Of a DNA stretch of 33,368 nucleotides, positions 1 through 6,590 are shown piece by piece. This DNA is from a virus, in IMG/VR virus record IMGVR_UViG_3300027833_000137, positions 1-33,368 of that record; one strand, 5' to 3'. Below the pieces are notes generated by a model. The model did not search any database. It saw only the letters and a list, made by a program, of their open reading frames with translations, and was not told the DNA's origin. Made by a program: the position numbers and the translations under genes. How positions within the stretch are numbered: position 1 is the first letter of the stretch; each line of letters opens with the position of its first letter.

Positions 1-26
1 TTATATGGTTCGTTTGGATTACTCAT
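1..26 (-). CDS. Start of a gene running off the left edge
   Basis: Only the first eight codons (MSNPNEPY) are inside the window. The ATG overlaps the TGA of the preceding 70-aa gene in an ATGA junction, the same coupling used throughout this minus-strand operon, which is the only support for calling it a gene. Nothing can be said about function. Confidence 0.4.
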
Positions 27-235
27 ACGTTCCACTCCAATTCATCTTCTATTGCCGTTTGAACAAATTGATAATAGTCTCTGTTTTCATCGTCCATGTG
101 AGCAAAGTATATACCAGCTCGATCCATTAAATAATGAATATTACTATTTTCTTCGAGGTGAGCACGTGGATGGCTTTCCATCAATTCTTGGATTTGATCC
201 ATGTATCCTTTAAGTGCTGCTTGGATTTTATTCAT
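23..235 (-). CDS. Hypothetical protein, 70 aa
   Basis: Small acidic, probably helical protein of unknown function. The start is set at the ATG giving MNKIQAALKGYMD because a strong GGAGGAG ribosome-binding site lies a few bases upstream; the reading frame stays open further upstream but that part overlaps the previous gene. It overlaps the end of the 98-aa membrane protein by 8 nt (ATGAATAA junction), so translation is probably coupled, and it overlaps the next gene by an ATGA. No recognised domain. Its place downstream of a consensus early promoter suggests early expression. Confidence 0.6.
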   Translation of the reverse strand: MNKIQAALKGYMDQIQELMESHPRAHLEENSNIHYLMDRAGIYFAHMDDENRDYYQFVQTAIEDELEWNV

Positions 236-524
236 GCTCTCCTCCGTTTGCACGACCGCTATAGTTACCAAATACTTGTGGTGAACGCTTAGCTGTTTCA
301 AATGTTGCTACAGTAATAAAAATTGCACCAAGTAAAATTACGTGGAGTACCATACTAAAAATACCTGCCCACATACTACCTACAATAATACCAAATACGA
401 TACACCACATCCATGCTAATACTTGCATGACCATATGGCGTACTGCTAAATTAGTAATATTACTAAGGGGATTATGGCTGGAATCCATTACTACATTCCA
501 GCTGCTAACTACGAAATCTTTCAT
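228..524 (-). CDS. Small membrane protein, 98 aa
   Basis: Unknown function; predicted inner-membrane protein. Two hydrophobic segments are visible at about residues 33-53 and 57-78, with a polar C-terminus ending in GGEHE. Similar two-helix proteins with a motif like IFITVATFETA occur in marine T4-like phages (from memory, not searched). The ATG is preceded by AGGAAAATAAT. The gene is first in a short transcription unit that starts from a perfect sigma70-type promoter at 559..587 and follows the hsp20 terminator. Confidence 0.7.
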   Translation of the reverse strand: MKDFVVSSWNVVMDSSHNPLSNITNLAVRHMVMQVLAWMWCIVFGIIVGSMWAGIFSMVLHVILLGAIFITVATFETAKRSPQVFGNYSGRANGGEHE

Positions 525-558
525 ATTATTTTCCTATTATACATTGTGTTATGATTCT

Positions 559-587
559 ATTATATACCATATTTATAGGTATGTCAA
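559..587 (-). promoter_or_regulatory. Consensus sigma70-type promoter
   Basis: On the minus strand TTGACA (587-582), a 17-nt spacer and TATAAT (564-559), so both boxes and spacing match consensus. It reads into the 98-aa membrane protein gene at 524. The extended -35 context is CTATTGACAT. The spacer also contains TATAAATA, the T4 late box, at 577-570, but this could be chance in AT-rich DNA. Confidence 0.85.
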
Positions 588-590
588 TAG

Positions 591-615
591 AAAAATGGAG
601 GGGCTTTCACCCTCC
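591..615 (-). terminator. Rho-independent terminator after hsp20
   Basis: On the minus strand GGAGGG, a 7-nt loop (TGAAAGC) and CCCTCC are followed by ATTTTT. It lies 8 nt after the hsp20 stop codon and only 3 nt before the -35 box of the next promoter, so one transcription unit ends where the next begins. Confidence 0.75.
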
Positions 616-622
616 TGCATGT

Positions 623-1072
623 TTATCCTTTAAGTAGCTCTTGCTCACCGCGATTGATTTCAATCTTTTGTGCCTTCTTCTCTTCTGGGATAACATTTTC
701 TAAATGCACAGTTAAAATACCTGCATTTAAATCAGCTCCATGGATTTCAATAGTATCCATTAATGTAAATTCTCTTTTGAAGCTTCGTGCTGAAATACCT
801 TTATGAAGATAGTTTTTATCATCATCGGTATCTTTATTACCAGCAATAGTTAATACACCTAACTTACGTGAAATGTCTAAATCATCGTAATCAAAACCAG
901 CGATAGCTAATTGAAGTTCATAGCGATCATCATCTAGTTTGACGACATTGTAAGGTGGATATTTTGGGGATGTGGTTGGTAGCGTTGTTGATGTCATTCT
1001 GTCTAACATTCGGTCAAAGCCGATAAAGAATGGATCATTAATCATATTCGCATTAAATGTGCGTGTGTTCAT
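623..1072 (-). CDS. hsp20: Small heat shock protein (Hsp20 / alpha-crystallin family)
   Basis: ATP-independent holdase chaperone that binds unfolding proteins in the cytoplasm. The 149-aa length and domain order are typical of the IbpA/Hsp20 family: a short variable N-terminus with the FDRMLDRM segment (residues about 19-26), an alpha-crystallin beta-sandwich from about residue 40 to 140 including the ELQLAIAGFDYDDLDI strand region, the ARSFKREFTL segment, and the diagnostic AGILTVHLENVIPEE near the end. Hsp20 genes are frequent in cyanophages and other marine T4-like phages, where they are thought to help virion or host protein folding. It has its own promoter (1132..1161), a good AGGAGAA ribosome-binding site and its own terminator, so it is a single-gene unit. 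Confidence 0.95.
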   Translation of the reverse strand: MNTRTFNANMINDPFFIGFDRMLDRMTSTTLPTTSPKYPPYNVVKLDDDRYELQLAIAGFDYDDLDISRKLGVLTIAGNKDTDDDKNYLHKGISARSFKREFTLMDTIEIHGADLNAGILTVHLENVIPEEKKAQKIEINRGEQELLKG

Positions 1073-1131
1073 TTTAGTTCTCCTATTATAGCGAGTTTAA
1101 TGTAAGGAACCCATTATGGCATTCCTATATC

Positions 1132-1161
1132 TATATATAATACTTTTTATTTAAATGTCAA
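1132..1161 (-). promoter_or_regulatory. Sigma70-type promoter of hsp20
   Basis: TTGACA at 1161-1156 on the minus strand with AGCTATTGACATTT context; the -10 is TATATA at a spacing of 16 or 18 nt (the AT repeat makes the register ambiguous). It lies about 60 nt upstream of the hsp20 ATG and just inside the tail end of the preceding gene. Confidence 0.7.
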
Positions 1162-1175
1162 TAGCTAAATAACAT

Positions 1176-1493
1176 TTAATCAACATATGGTTCAAATTTT
1201 GTACCATTTGCTACAAGACAAGCGATATTCCCTGGGAAAAGTGCCAATAATGACCATGTCCCTGTGTCTTGGTTAGTAGTGAATACCATCTTGGCAGGTA
1301 CGATTTGACCGTTGATATGACGCTGAATAACATCACCTTTAAATAACATTTCTTCGCTCTTGTCTTGTATAACAGGGGCAACAGTCATAAAATCAGCACA
1401 CGGTTGTGATGCCATAAAAGGTTGGTTAAAAGGTTGTTCTTGAGCTACTAACGGGGTGGTAAGCAGGGTTAATGGTATTAGATATTTAAACAT
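1176..1493 (-). CDS. Predicted secreted protein, 105 aa
   Basis: Unknown function. The N-terminus MFKYLIPLTLLTTPLVAQEQP has the charge, hydrophobic core and A-Q cleavage site of a Sec signal peptide, so the mature protein of about 87 residues should reach the periplasm. Two cysteines in the mature part could form a disulfide. No recognised domain. The ATG lies 9 nt after the dUTPase stop, with AGGA upstream, so it belongs to the same operon. An exported protein in a replication operon suggests host-envelope modification or exclusion of other phages, but that is inference. Confidence 0.65.
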   Translation of the reverse strand: MFKYLIPLTLLTTPLVAQEQPFNQPFMASQPCADFMTVAPVIQDKSEEMLFKGDVIQRHINGQIVPAKMVFTTNQDTGTWSLLALFPGNIACLVANGTKFEPYVD

Positions 1494-1502
1494 ATCATTG
1501 TC

Positions 1503-2012
1503 CTATTCTCCAGTGCTTCCAAACCCTCCGTCTCTATCGGTCTTTTGCCCTGGCGCGGTTTTGGTTTCTGTTAACTTAATGTTGATAGTTTTTTCAACAA
1601 TACATTGTGCTAGACGTTCACCGTTGGAAATATTGGCTAATGAATCTGTTTCATTAACTAACATTATATAGGTTTGGTCTACATAATCTGAATCAATAAT
1701 TCCAGTACCATTTGCTAAGGTTAAACCTCTTTTTAATGCGACGCTTGACCTAATAAACATTTTCATTACGTGTTTATCTGGTACATCAAAGATTAAACCT
1801 GTTGGAACAAGCACTCTTGTATCAGGCGGTAATTGGAATGTATCAGGATTAGTACCTACACCCTTTACTACGATGTGTAGGCGTTTATTCCAGTTATTAA
1901 ACGCTTCGAGTCTATCACCTTGTTTAAAACATGATTTAATATCAAATGCAGCCGAACCGTCTGTAGCGTATTCGGGTAACTCAGCATTTTCATTCATTTT
2001 ATAAATTTTCAT
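1503..2012 (-). CDS. dut: dUTP diphosphatase (trimeric dUTPase)
   Basis: Hydrolyses dUTP to dUMP and pyrophosphate, keeping uracil out of DNA and feeding thymidylate synthesis. All five motifs of the trimeric family are visible in order: GSAAFDIK (motif 1), RSSVALKRGL (motif 2), NGTGIIDSDYVDQ with the catalytic aspartate (motif 3), GERLAQCIV (motif 4) and the C-terminal glycine-rich RDGGFGSTG (motif 5). An insertion after motif 1 makes it (169 aa) slightly longer than the usual 140-155 aa. The ATG at 2012 is chosen over an in-frame GTG two codons upstream that overlaps the regA stop. It sits between regA and the secreted protein gene. Confidence 0.95.
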   Translation of the reverse strand: MKIYKMNENAELPEYATDGSAAFDIKSCFKQGDRLEAFNNWNKRLHIVVKGVGTNPDTFQLPPDTRVLVPTGLIFDVPDKHVMKMFIRSSVALKRGLTLANGTGIIDSDYVDQTYIMLVNETDSLANISNGERLAQCIVEKTINIKLTETKTAPGQKTDRDGGFGSTGE

Positions 2013-2014
2013 TA

Positions 2015-2419
2015 TCACTTCTTTCCAATATTATATTTTGCTTCTAGCGTCCAATTTGTTTTTTCTTTATGAGATATAATCTTAATCTGATTTAGTTGAG
2101 CAAAAGGCTCTTTACTACTATCAGGATTAACAATAGCAACTAATCCCCATTCTTCTAATAAGTTAACAATGGTATTTCTTCGAGCTTCATCTTCTTCTGC
2201 AAATGTATCTACTTTACCATCTAGGATAAATAATTCCTTAAAATGCAATATAGAATATCTACCTTGCTTATGTAAAATATGACATGTTTGATAAAGCTTT
2301 TTCTCTTTACGAGACGAAATACCAATTCGAGTTAAAGTTTCTTTTACTTTTAAGAAACTGTCTGGAGAAGGAAGAGTAACCTCGATTCCCACTCCTTTAA
2401 AAATATCTTCTGAGTTCAT
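2015..2419 (-). CDS. regA: RegA-like translational repressor
   Basis: Binds AU-rich sequences around the start codons of early mRNAs and blocks ribosome loading, controlling replication proteins including the clamp and loader. At 134 aa it matches T4 RegA (122 aa) along the whole length; the stretches FLKVKETLTRIGI, YQTCHILHKQG and HFKELF are very close to the T4 protein, and KTNWTLEAKYNIG matches its C-terminus. The true start is the ATG at 2419, preceded by AAAAAAGG; an in-frame GTG two codons earlier is less likely. The order 44, 62, regA is the T4 order, here with a zinc-finger ORF inserted between 44 and 62 and with dut downstream. Confidence 0.93.
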   Translation of the reverse strand: MNSEDIFKGVGIEVTLPSPDSFLKVKETLTRIGISSRKEKKLYQTCHILHKQGRYSILHFKELFILDGKVDTFAEEDEARRNTIVNLLEEWGLVAIVNPDSSKEPFAQLNQIKIISHKEKTNWTLEAKYNIGKK

Positions 2420-2453
2420 AACCACAGCACCTTTTTTAATTATTAATTATATG

Positions 2454-2467
2454 GTGTGGTCTCACAC
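2454..2467 (-). promoter_or_regulatory. Small hairpin in the gp62-regA gap
   Basis: GTGTG and CACAC flank a 4-nt loop in the 83-nt gap between the gp62 stop and the regA start, about 35 nt before the regA ATG. There is no T-run, so it is not a simple terminator; it is followed by AT-rich leader containing TATAATTAAT. It could affect regA translation or mRNA processing. Weak evidence. Confidence 0.3.
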
Positions 2468-2502
2468 GGTGACCATCAGTGATATTTATTATTTTAAGTA
2501 TC

Positions 2503-2907
2503 TTACCTTGTAACACCGCCCGTTTCTAACCTCGCTTTAATATTTTTCATATCATCAGAAGAAAGTGCTTTGAGATATAGTTTTGCTATTGTCCTGTTGC
2601 ATTGATATACTTCTTGTATCATATCAAGGTCGTCACTCTTTGCGGCCTTTGGCCATTTACTAAATCTTTTGCGTTTTCTAAAAGCTGCTCGGTAATAATC
2701 AAATTGAGCTTTATATGGTAAATGAGCACGCATATTCATTTCATTAGCATGTAGGATCGTATCTTCAAAGTTTACGAACCCTTTGTTAATAATGTATGGC
2801 ACATATAATTTTTCTGCCATATCTGGATTTTCATGGTTACCAATCAAGTCTTCCTTAGAGAAAGATGCGGCATTCATAAAATCAAAAGGTGTTATTTCTT
2901 TCGGCAA
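2503..2907 (-). CDS. 62: Clamp loader small subunit (gp62-like)
   Basis: Partner of gp44 in the 4:1 clamp loader that opens the gp45 ring and places it on primed DNA. Identification rests on position (between gp44 and regA) and on similarity to the middle of T4 gp62: HLPYKAQFDYYRAAFRKRKRF followed by SKWPKAA corresponds to the T4 segment with FNYLMAAVPRGKRYGKWAK. At 134 aa it is shorter than T4 gp62 (187 aa), as in other marine T4-like phages. The start appears to be TTG at 2907, because GGAGG lies about 6 nt upstream and no ATG is near; a weak start could help keep gp62 below gp44. Confidence 0.85.
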   Translation of the reverse strand: MPKEITPFDFMNAASFSKEDLIGNHENPDMAEKLYVPYIINKGFVNFEDTILHANEMNMRAHLPYKAQFDYYRAAFRKRKRFSKWPKAAKSDDLDMIQEVYQCNRTIAKLYLKALSSDDMKNIKARLETGGVTR

Positions 2908-3088
2908 TTGTTTCCTCCAAATCTTTTAACATATCATCAACGTCTTTAGCGCATTTTTGGCACATCTTTAAATTGAGTGGTCCATCAGCTGTATCAACGT
3001 CAACGCTATATATTTGTTTTTTATTCATCTTCGTTTGGCAATTCCAGCACGTGTGCATGCCTATGAGTTTGTCCATCCACCGACTCAT
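2882..3088 (-). CDS. Small zinc-ribbon protein, 68 aa
   Basis: Unknown function. Two CxxC pairs (CWNC at about residues 14-17 and CQKC at about 43-46), 25 residues apart, form a likely zinc ribbon, followed by a helical acidic tail. It is wedged between the two clamp-loader genes, sharing an ATGA junction with the gp44 stop and overlapping the start of gp62 by 26 nt, so all three are probably translated together. T4 has no equivalent here. A DNA-, RNA- or loader-binding accessory role is possible but unproven. Confidence 0.75.
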   Translation of the reverse strand: MSRWMDKLIGMHTCWNCQTKMNKKQIYSVDVDTADGPLNLKMCQKCAKDVDDMLKDLEETIAERNNTF

Positions 3089-4038
3089 TTGTATTCGGCT
3101 TCAATCATTACTTCTGTAAGGAAAGCAACCATATTGACTTCAAGGTCTGCAACAAAATTAGCCTTATACATATAGTCAGCCATTGTTACAATAAAACCTG
3201 GAAGAGAACGCATTTCAACTTTATCAGACGCCATATCATAGATCCGACGAAACATTTCATTCATATCCTGATCTGAGTTATTAGCAACCCATTTACGCAT
3301 ATTAGTAAAGTCTTTTGTTTTTAATAAACGAAACACTTCATCAAGCGACTCTTGCTTTAGATTAACAAAAATACCTTCATCAATTTTACCTGAGGCAGCG
3401 TATGATTGCAATTCAGTTAATACACGACGGAAATCTGGAAAGTGTTTTTGGATTACCTTGGCTACTACAGCCTTATCATAATCAACGTTTTCCATACCTA
3501 GAATTGTTTCAACTCTTTTCATAAACTGCATAGCTAGCTTAGGACGGTCACTGGTTTCAATACTAAAATCAACTTCAGACAATCGAGATCGTAGAGGTTG
3601 AATAATACGGTTTTTAAAGTTACATGTGAATATAAATCCACAGTTAGAGGAATATTCTTCAATAAAGTTACGTAAAGCTGGTTGAACGTTTGCAGCGTTT
3701 AGGTAATCGGCTTCATCAAAGATAACATATTTACGACCACCACTAAGGGATACGGCCGATGCATATGTTGAAATATCATAACGAAGAGTATCAATGTTAA
3801 CATTCAATGAACCATTCTTTACGATATAGTCACAACCCATTTCTTCAAGCATAGCTTTTGCGATGGTTGTTTTGCCTACGCCTGGACCACCAGACAATAA
3901 TAAGTTTGGTACACTATCATCGGTAACAAACTTTTTAAACATTGCTTTGGTTTTGGCTGGTAGGATAGTGTCGTCAATTCTCTGTGGTCTATACTTTTCA
4001 ACCCAGAGTACTTCGTTTGCTTTTGCATCAATAGACAT
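3085..4038 (-). CDS. 44: Clamp loader large subunit (gp44), AAA+ ATPase
   Basis: Motor subunit of the sliding clamp loader; ATP binding opens the gp45 ring and hydrolysis closes it on DNA. The 317-aa length matches T4 gp44 (319 aa). Visible motifs are the N-terminal WVEKYRPQ box, Walker A GGPGVGKTT (residues 50-58), Walker B VIFDEADYL, sensor 1 FTCNFKNRI and the SRL arginine-finger motif (usually SRC). The C-terminal helical collar domain follows. The gene follows gp45 and an 85-aa ORF, with a possible attenuating hairpin in the gap at 4058..4093. Confidence 0.97.
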   Translation of the reverse strand: MSIDAKANEVLWVEKYRPQRIDDTILPAKTKAMFKKFVTDDSVPNLLLSGGPGVGKTTIAKAMLEEMGCDYIVKNGSLNVNIDTLRYDISTYASAVSLSGGRKYVIFDEADYLNAANVQPALRNFIEEYSSNCGFIFTCNFKNRIIQPLRSRLSEVDFSIETSDRPKLAMQFMKRVETILGMENVDYDKAVVAKVIQKHFPDFRRVLTELQSYAASGKIDEGIFVNLKQESLDEVFRLLKTKDFTNMRKWVANNSDQDMNEMFRRIYDMASDKVEMRSLPGFIVTMADYMYKANFVADLEVNMVAFLTEVMIEAEYK

Positions 4039-4057
4039 ATAATCACCATTTCATAAT

Positions 4058-4093
4058 ATAAAAATAAAGTGCGGGTTTATAACGAGAGCCCGC
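4058..4093 (-). terminator. Possible attenuator or terminator between gp45 unit and gp44
   Basis: On the minus strand GCGGG and CCCGC form a GC-rich stem around a 13-nt loop, followed by ACTTTATTTTTATA. The U-run is interrupted, so termination may be partial. It sits between the stop of the 85-aa ORF and the gp44 ATG, where it could make clamp mRNA more abundant than loader mRNA. Confidence 0.45.
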
Positions 4094-4104
4094 GTCGTTT
4101 AGTA

Positions 4105-4362
4105 TTACTGAACCTTGTCAGCTAATGGTGCGTCTTCTGGTACATTTGCCGGTGCTTCCATTGGCATATTACCTTGAGGCTGTTCACCTTGTGGTGCATT
4201 TTGTTGTAGAAACATTTCAAATTTATTTCGTAACATTCCAATGCCTGCAAGCTCATTACCTGCAATGCCGCCACGCCGACTGACTACGTCAATCATTTGG
4301 ACTACGGTTGCAATGTCTTGCAACGATAGGTTAATTTGTTCTGGTTGTTCTTGTTCGCTCAT
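4105..4362 (-). CDS. Hypothetical protein, 85 aa, Gln/Pro-rich tail
   Basis: Unknown function. The N-terminal half (LSLQDIATVVQMIDVVSRRGG, then AGNELAGIGMLRNKFEMFL) looks helical and structured; the C-terminal third is rich in Q, P, E and A and probably disordered. The ATG at 4362 has AAGGAAATTGAAC upstream; an in-frame TTG two codons earlier is ignored. It lies directly after gp45 and before gp44. Similar short ORFs sit next to clamp genes in other marine T4-like phages as far as I recall. Confidence 0.7.
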   Translation of the reverse strand: MSEQEQPEQINLSLQDIATVVQMIDVVSRRGGIAGNELAGIGMLRNKFEMFLQQNAPQGEQPQGNMPMEAPANVPEDAPLADKVQ

Positions 4363-4364
4363 GT

Positions 4365-5030
4365 TCAATTTCCTTTATTATAAGTCGACTTAGTATCAAT
4401 CGCCACATAGTATGTAGCGTCGGATCCCTTAAACTCAGAGATACCCTTTGCGCAAAGAGTAACATGGTAATCCTGAGCTAAGAGTTTAAGATTATCTGTT
4501 TTGATGATAACCTTAAATTCATCTTGGGTTTGGCCAATCTCTACACCATAATCATCAGCACCTTGGTCGGCACTATCAATAGCTTTGAGATAAACTTTAC
4601 CCTCACTACCAACGAATGCAATTTCTTTGAATTGAAGTACGCCGGCAGCTTTAATTACTGATTGCATATCATCCCAAGACACGTCGACAACCACATCCTT
4701 GGTAGGAAGGTCAATCTCTTTTTCTGGTGCCGCGTGGATCATTGAAATGTCAGCAAACGCGTATTTCGTACGTTGTTTGCCTTCAGCAATCGTAAAGTAT
4801 TTATCGTGGAATTCTACATCAGGGTCTTTATATAGACCTAGAATTGATAGAAAACGTGATAGATCGTAGATACATGCCTGTGATGGAATGTTATCTGTAA
4901 TCGTGGCTTGTGCCACAAGTGTTTTTTCTGGTGTAATAGTCTTTAGGACATTGCCTTCCTTCATAAGGATAGACTTGTTGATGGTGGAAAAACTCTTTAG
5001 AATAGTAAGAGTGCGTTCAGAAAATTTCAT
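4365..5030 (-). CDS. 45: Sliding clamp, DNA polymerase processivity factor (gp45)
   Basis: Trimeric ring that tethers DNA polymerase to DNA and, in T4, also activates late transcription together with gp33 and gp55. The 221-aa product (T4: 228 aa) starts MKFSERTLTILKSFSTINKS, matching the family N-terminus (T4 MKLSKDTTALLKNFATINSG), and ends with a HVTLCAKGISEFKG segment like the T4 C-terminal repeat. The longer open frame was rejected because the ATG at 5030 has GGAG 10 nt upstream and the homology begins there. Promoter at 5066..5094. Confidence 0.96.
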   Translation of the reverse strand: MKFSERTLTILKSFSTINKSILMKEGNVLKTITPEKTLVAQATITDNIPSQACIYDLSRFLSILGLYKDPDVEFHDKYFTIAEGKQRTKYAFADISMIHAAPEKEIDLPTKDVVVDVSWDDMQSVIKAAGVLQFKEIAFVGSEGKVYLKAIDSADQGADDYGVEIGQTQDEFKVIIKTDNLKLLAQDYHVTLCAKGISEFKGSDATYYVAIDTKSTYNKGN

Positions 5031-5065
5031 TATGTAAGTGCTCCATTGGTTTTTGTATATTATTA

Positions 5066-5094
5066 ATTGTATCACTATTATTGCGATATGTCAA
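5066..5094 (-). promoter_or_regulatory. Sigma70-type promoter of gp45
   Basis: TTGACA (5094-5089), 17-nt spacer, TACAAT (5071-5066) on the minus strand, in a TAGTTGACAT context. The -35 box begins immediately after the stop codon of the upstream glycosyltransferase gene, and the gp45 ATG is about 36 nt beyond the -10. Confidence 0.85.
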
Positions 5095-5958
5095 CTACTT
5101 TTTACCTTTATTATATGATTTTTGATTTGAAGATTTATCTGCTGTTGCTGATAGACCTAGTGATCCAATTGCTCCCATATTACCTTTAAAGATATATGAG
5201 CCAATATGATTGATTTGCATCCAAGGACACATCCATACCTTCATTCCAGCCTGACGCGCTTTTTGACAGAAGAAGTAATCTTCACTCAAGTAGCGTTTAG
5301 TTTTTGGATCAATGATACAGTCAAAGTAAGCCATAATCTCGTTAGATCCGTCAAACTTTTCAGTTCTTGCATGATCTGGTTTATAACTATACTCTGGATA
5401 TGCTGCTTTGTATTTTTCAAATGTTTCCCGAGGAATACACATAAAGCCTGTACCACCTTCACCAATTTCTAATGGCTGTGATAGTTGAAAGCTTGACATT
5501 TTATCCACTGGATTAAAAACATAATCAGCAGTATATTGGTCTAATTGAAATGGGTTTTCTTTGGCTTTACCAAGTTCAGCTGCTCTAGCAACCTTTTCCC
5601 ATGCAATTGTTTTCTTAGGGTATGGACCTGTAACGATGTTGTATTTTTCTGGGTCGGATATTTGTACTGCAATTAAACCAAAAATATCTCTTGGATCAAA
5701 GGCAATATCTGAATCAATAAACACCAAGTGAGTACAATCAGATCTCATAAACTCATCAGCAACATAGTTACGCGCACGTTGAATTAAACTCTCGTTAAAC
5801 AAATAGTAAAACTTTACAGTAATACCATTGGCTGCGCACATCATAGCTAAATCGGTACATGATTTAGTAAACGATCCACTACAGTTTCCTCCATACATTG
5901 GCGTCCCAATAAAGATTTTATATTGTTTTAGTTCGTCAACGCTGATTTCTATTTTCAT
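5095..5958 (-). CDS. GT-A fold glycosyltransferase, 287 aa
   Basis: Predicted to transfer a sugar from a nucleotide donor; acceptor unknown. The N-terminal part has alternating beta strands and helices (KIFIGTPMYGGN, then FIDSDIAFDPRDIF), with the DSD metal-binding motif at residues 82-84 as in GT2-like GT-A enzymes. A second conserved area (GEGGTGFMCIPRETF, then YLSEDYFFCQKARQAG) matches the acceptor and ED catalytic region of this family. Such enzymes are common in marine T4-like phages. It ends the modification island and shares an ATGA junction with the dexA-like gene. It could act on DNA (hydroxymethylcytosine) or on cell surface or virion glycans. Confidence 0.8.
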   Translation of the reverse strand: MKIEISVDELKQYKIFIGTPMYGGNCSGSFTKSCTDLAMMCAANGITVKFYYLFNESLIQRARNYVADEFMRSDCTHLVFIDSDIAFDPRDIFGLIAVQISDPEKYNIVTGPYPKKTIAWEKVARAAELGKAKENPFQLDQYTADYVFNPVDKMSSFQLSQPLEIGEGGTGFMCIPRETFEKYKAAYPEYSYKPDHARTEKFDGSNEIMAYFDCIIDPKTKRYLSEDYFFCQKARQAGMKVWMCPWMQINHIGSYIFKGNMGAIGSLGLSATADKSSNQKSYNKGKK

Positions 5959-6590
5959 ATTTCAATTTGCTCCAAATCGTTTTCTGCGCGGGTAATGGCT
6001 TGAAGTCTTAGAACGTCTGCCGCCACGTCATGTTTACTATCATGTGCTTTAAAATTGTATTCCCATTTAGCAGTATCTGATACGGGAACAAATGCGTTTA
6101 GTTTAGGGAAATCAAACTTAGCATCAATAAATGTACGAGTATCACGTACAGACCAATACTTAAGGTAGTTACCCATAAGAGAAGTCTTGTTTGCGTATTG
6201 CGCCAATCTTTCTAGTATTACCGGATCAAAAGAGTTAGACCTTGACCACCATCGTTCAATTTTATCAGCTGAACGTAGATAATCAATTAACTTTTCCATA
6301 AATTGAGCAGGTGTAAGATCGTTTGCTGATGGTTTTAGATTAACTCTTAATTCAGGTGGTTGGTCAAGCCACCATTGTAAATCACGTTCGTTATATTTAC
6401 ATCCGTGATTAGTCATTTGGTCTTTAATATCAAACTTAGCTTGGTTCATGCCAAGTACCAACTCTTTAAAAGAATATGGATTTTCTGTAAACCTACTCCA
6501 ATCAAAGGTCGTGTACGAGCAATCAATTGCAGGTACCTCACGTGAGTTTTGACCAATGGTTTCAAAGTCAATAATAAAGTGTGTGCTCAT
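5955..6590 (-). CDS. dexA: DexA-like 3'-5' exonuclease (DEDD family)
   Basis: Predicted 3'-5' exonuclease of the DnaQ-like fold. The N-terminal FIIDFETIG carries the D-x-E of motif I; RNAse-T-like motif II (SNSFDPVILERL) and motif III (HDSKHDVAADVLRL) follow in order. The stretches FDIKDQ, LQWWLDQPPELRVNLKP and the YWSVRDTRTFIDA region align well with T4 DexA (227 aa). T4 DexA degrades DNA and removes non-templated ends; it is not essential. The gene overlaps both neighbours by 1-4 nt and has an intragenic promoter 57 nt upstream, inside the C5-methyltransferase-like gene. Confidence 0.88.
   Translation of the reverse strand: MSTHFIIDFETIGQNSREVPAIDCSYTTFDWSRFTENPYSFKELVLGMNQAKFDIKDQMTNHGCKYNERDLQWWLDQPPELRVNLKPSANDLTPAQFMEKLIDYLRSADKIERWWSRSNSFDPVILERLAQYANKTSLMGNYLKYWSVRDTRTFIDAKFDFPKLNAFVPVSDTAKWEYNFKAHDSKHDVAADVLRLQAITRAENDLEQIEI

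Noticed and set aside
570-577. TATAAATA within the spacer of the promoter at 559..587
   Set aside because: The perfect sigma70-type promoter explains the region better; a dual early/late promoter is possible but unsupported.
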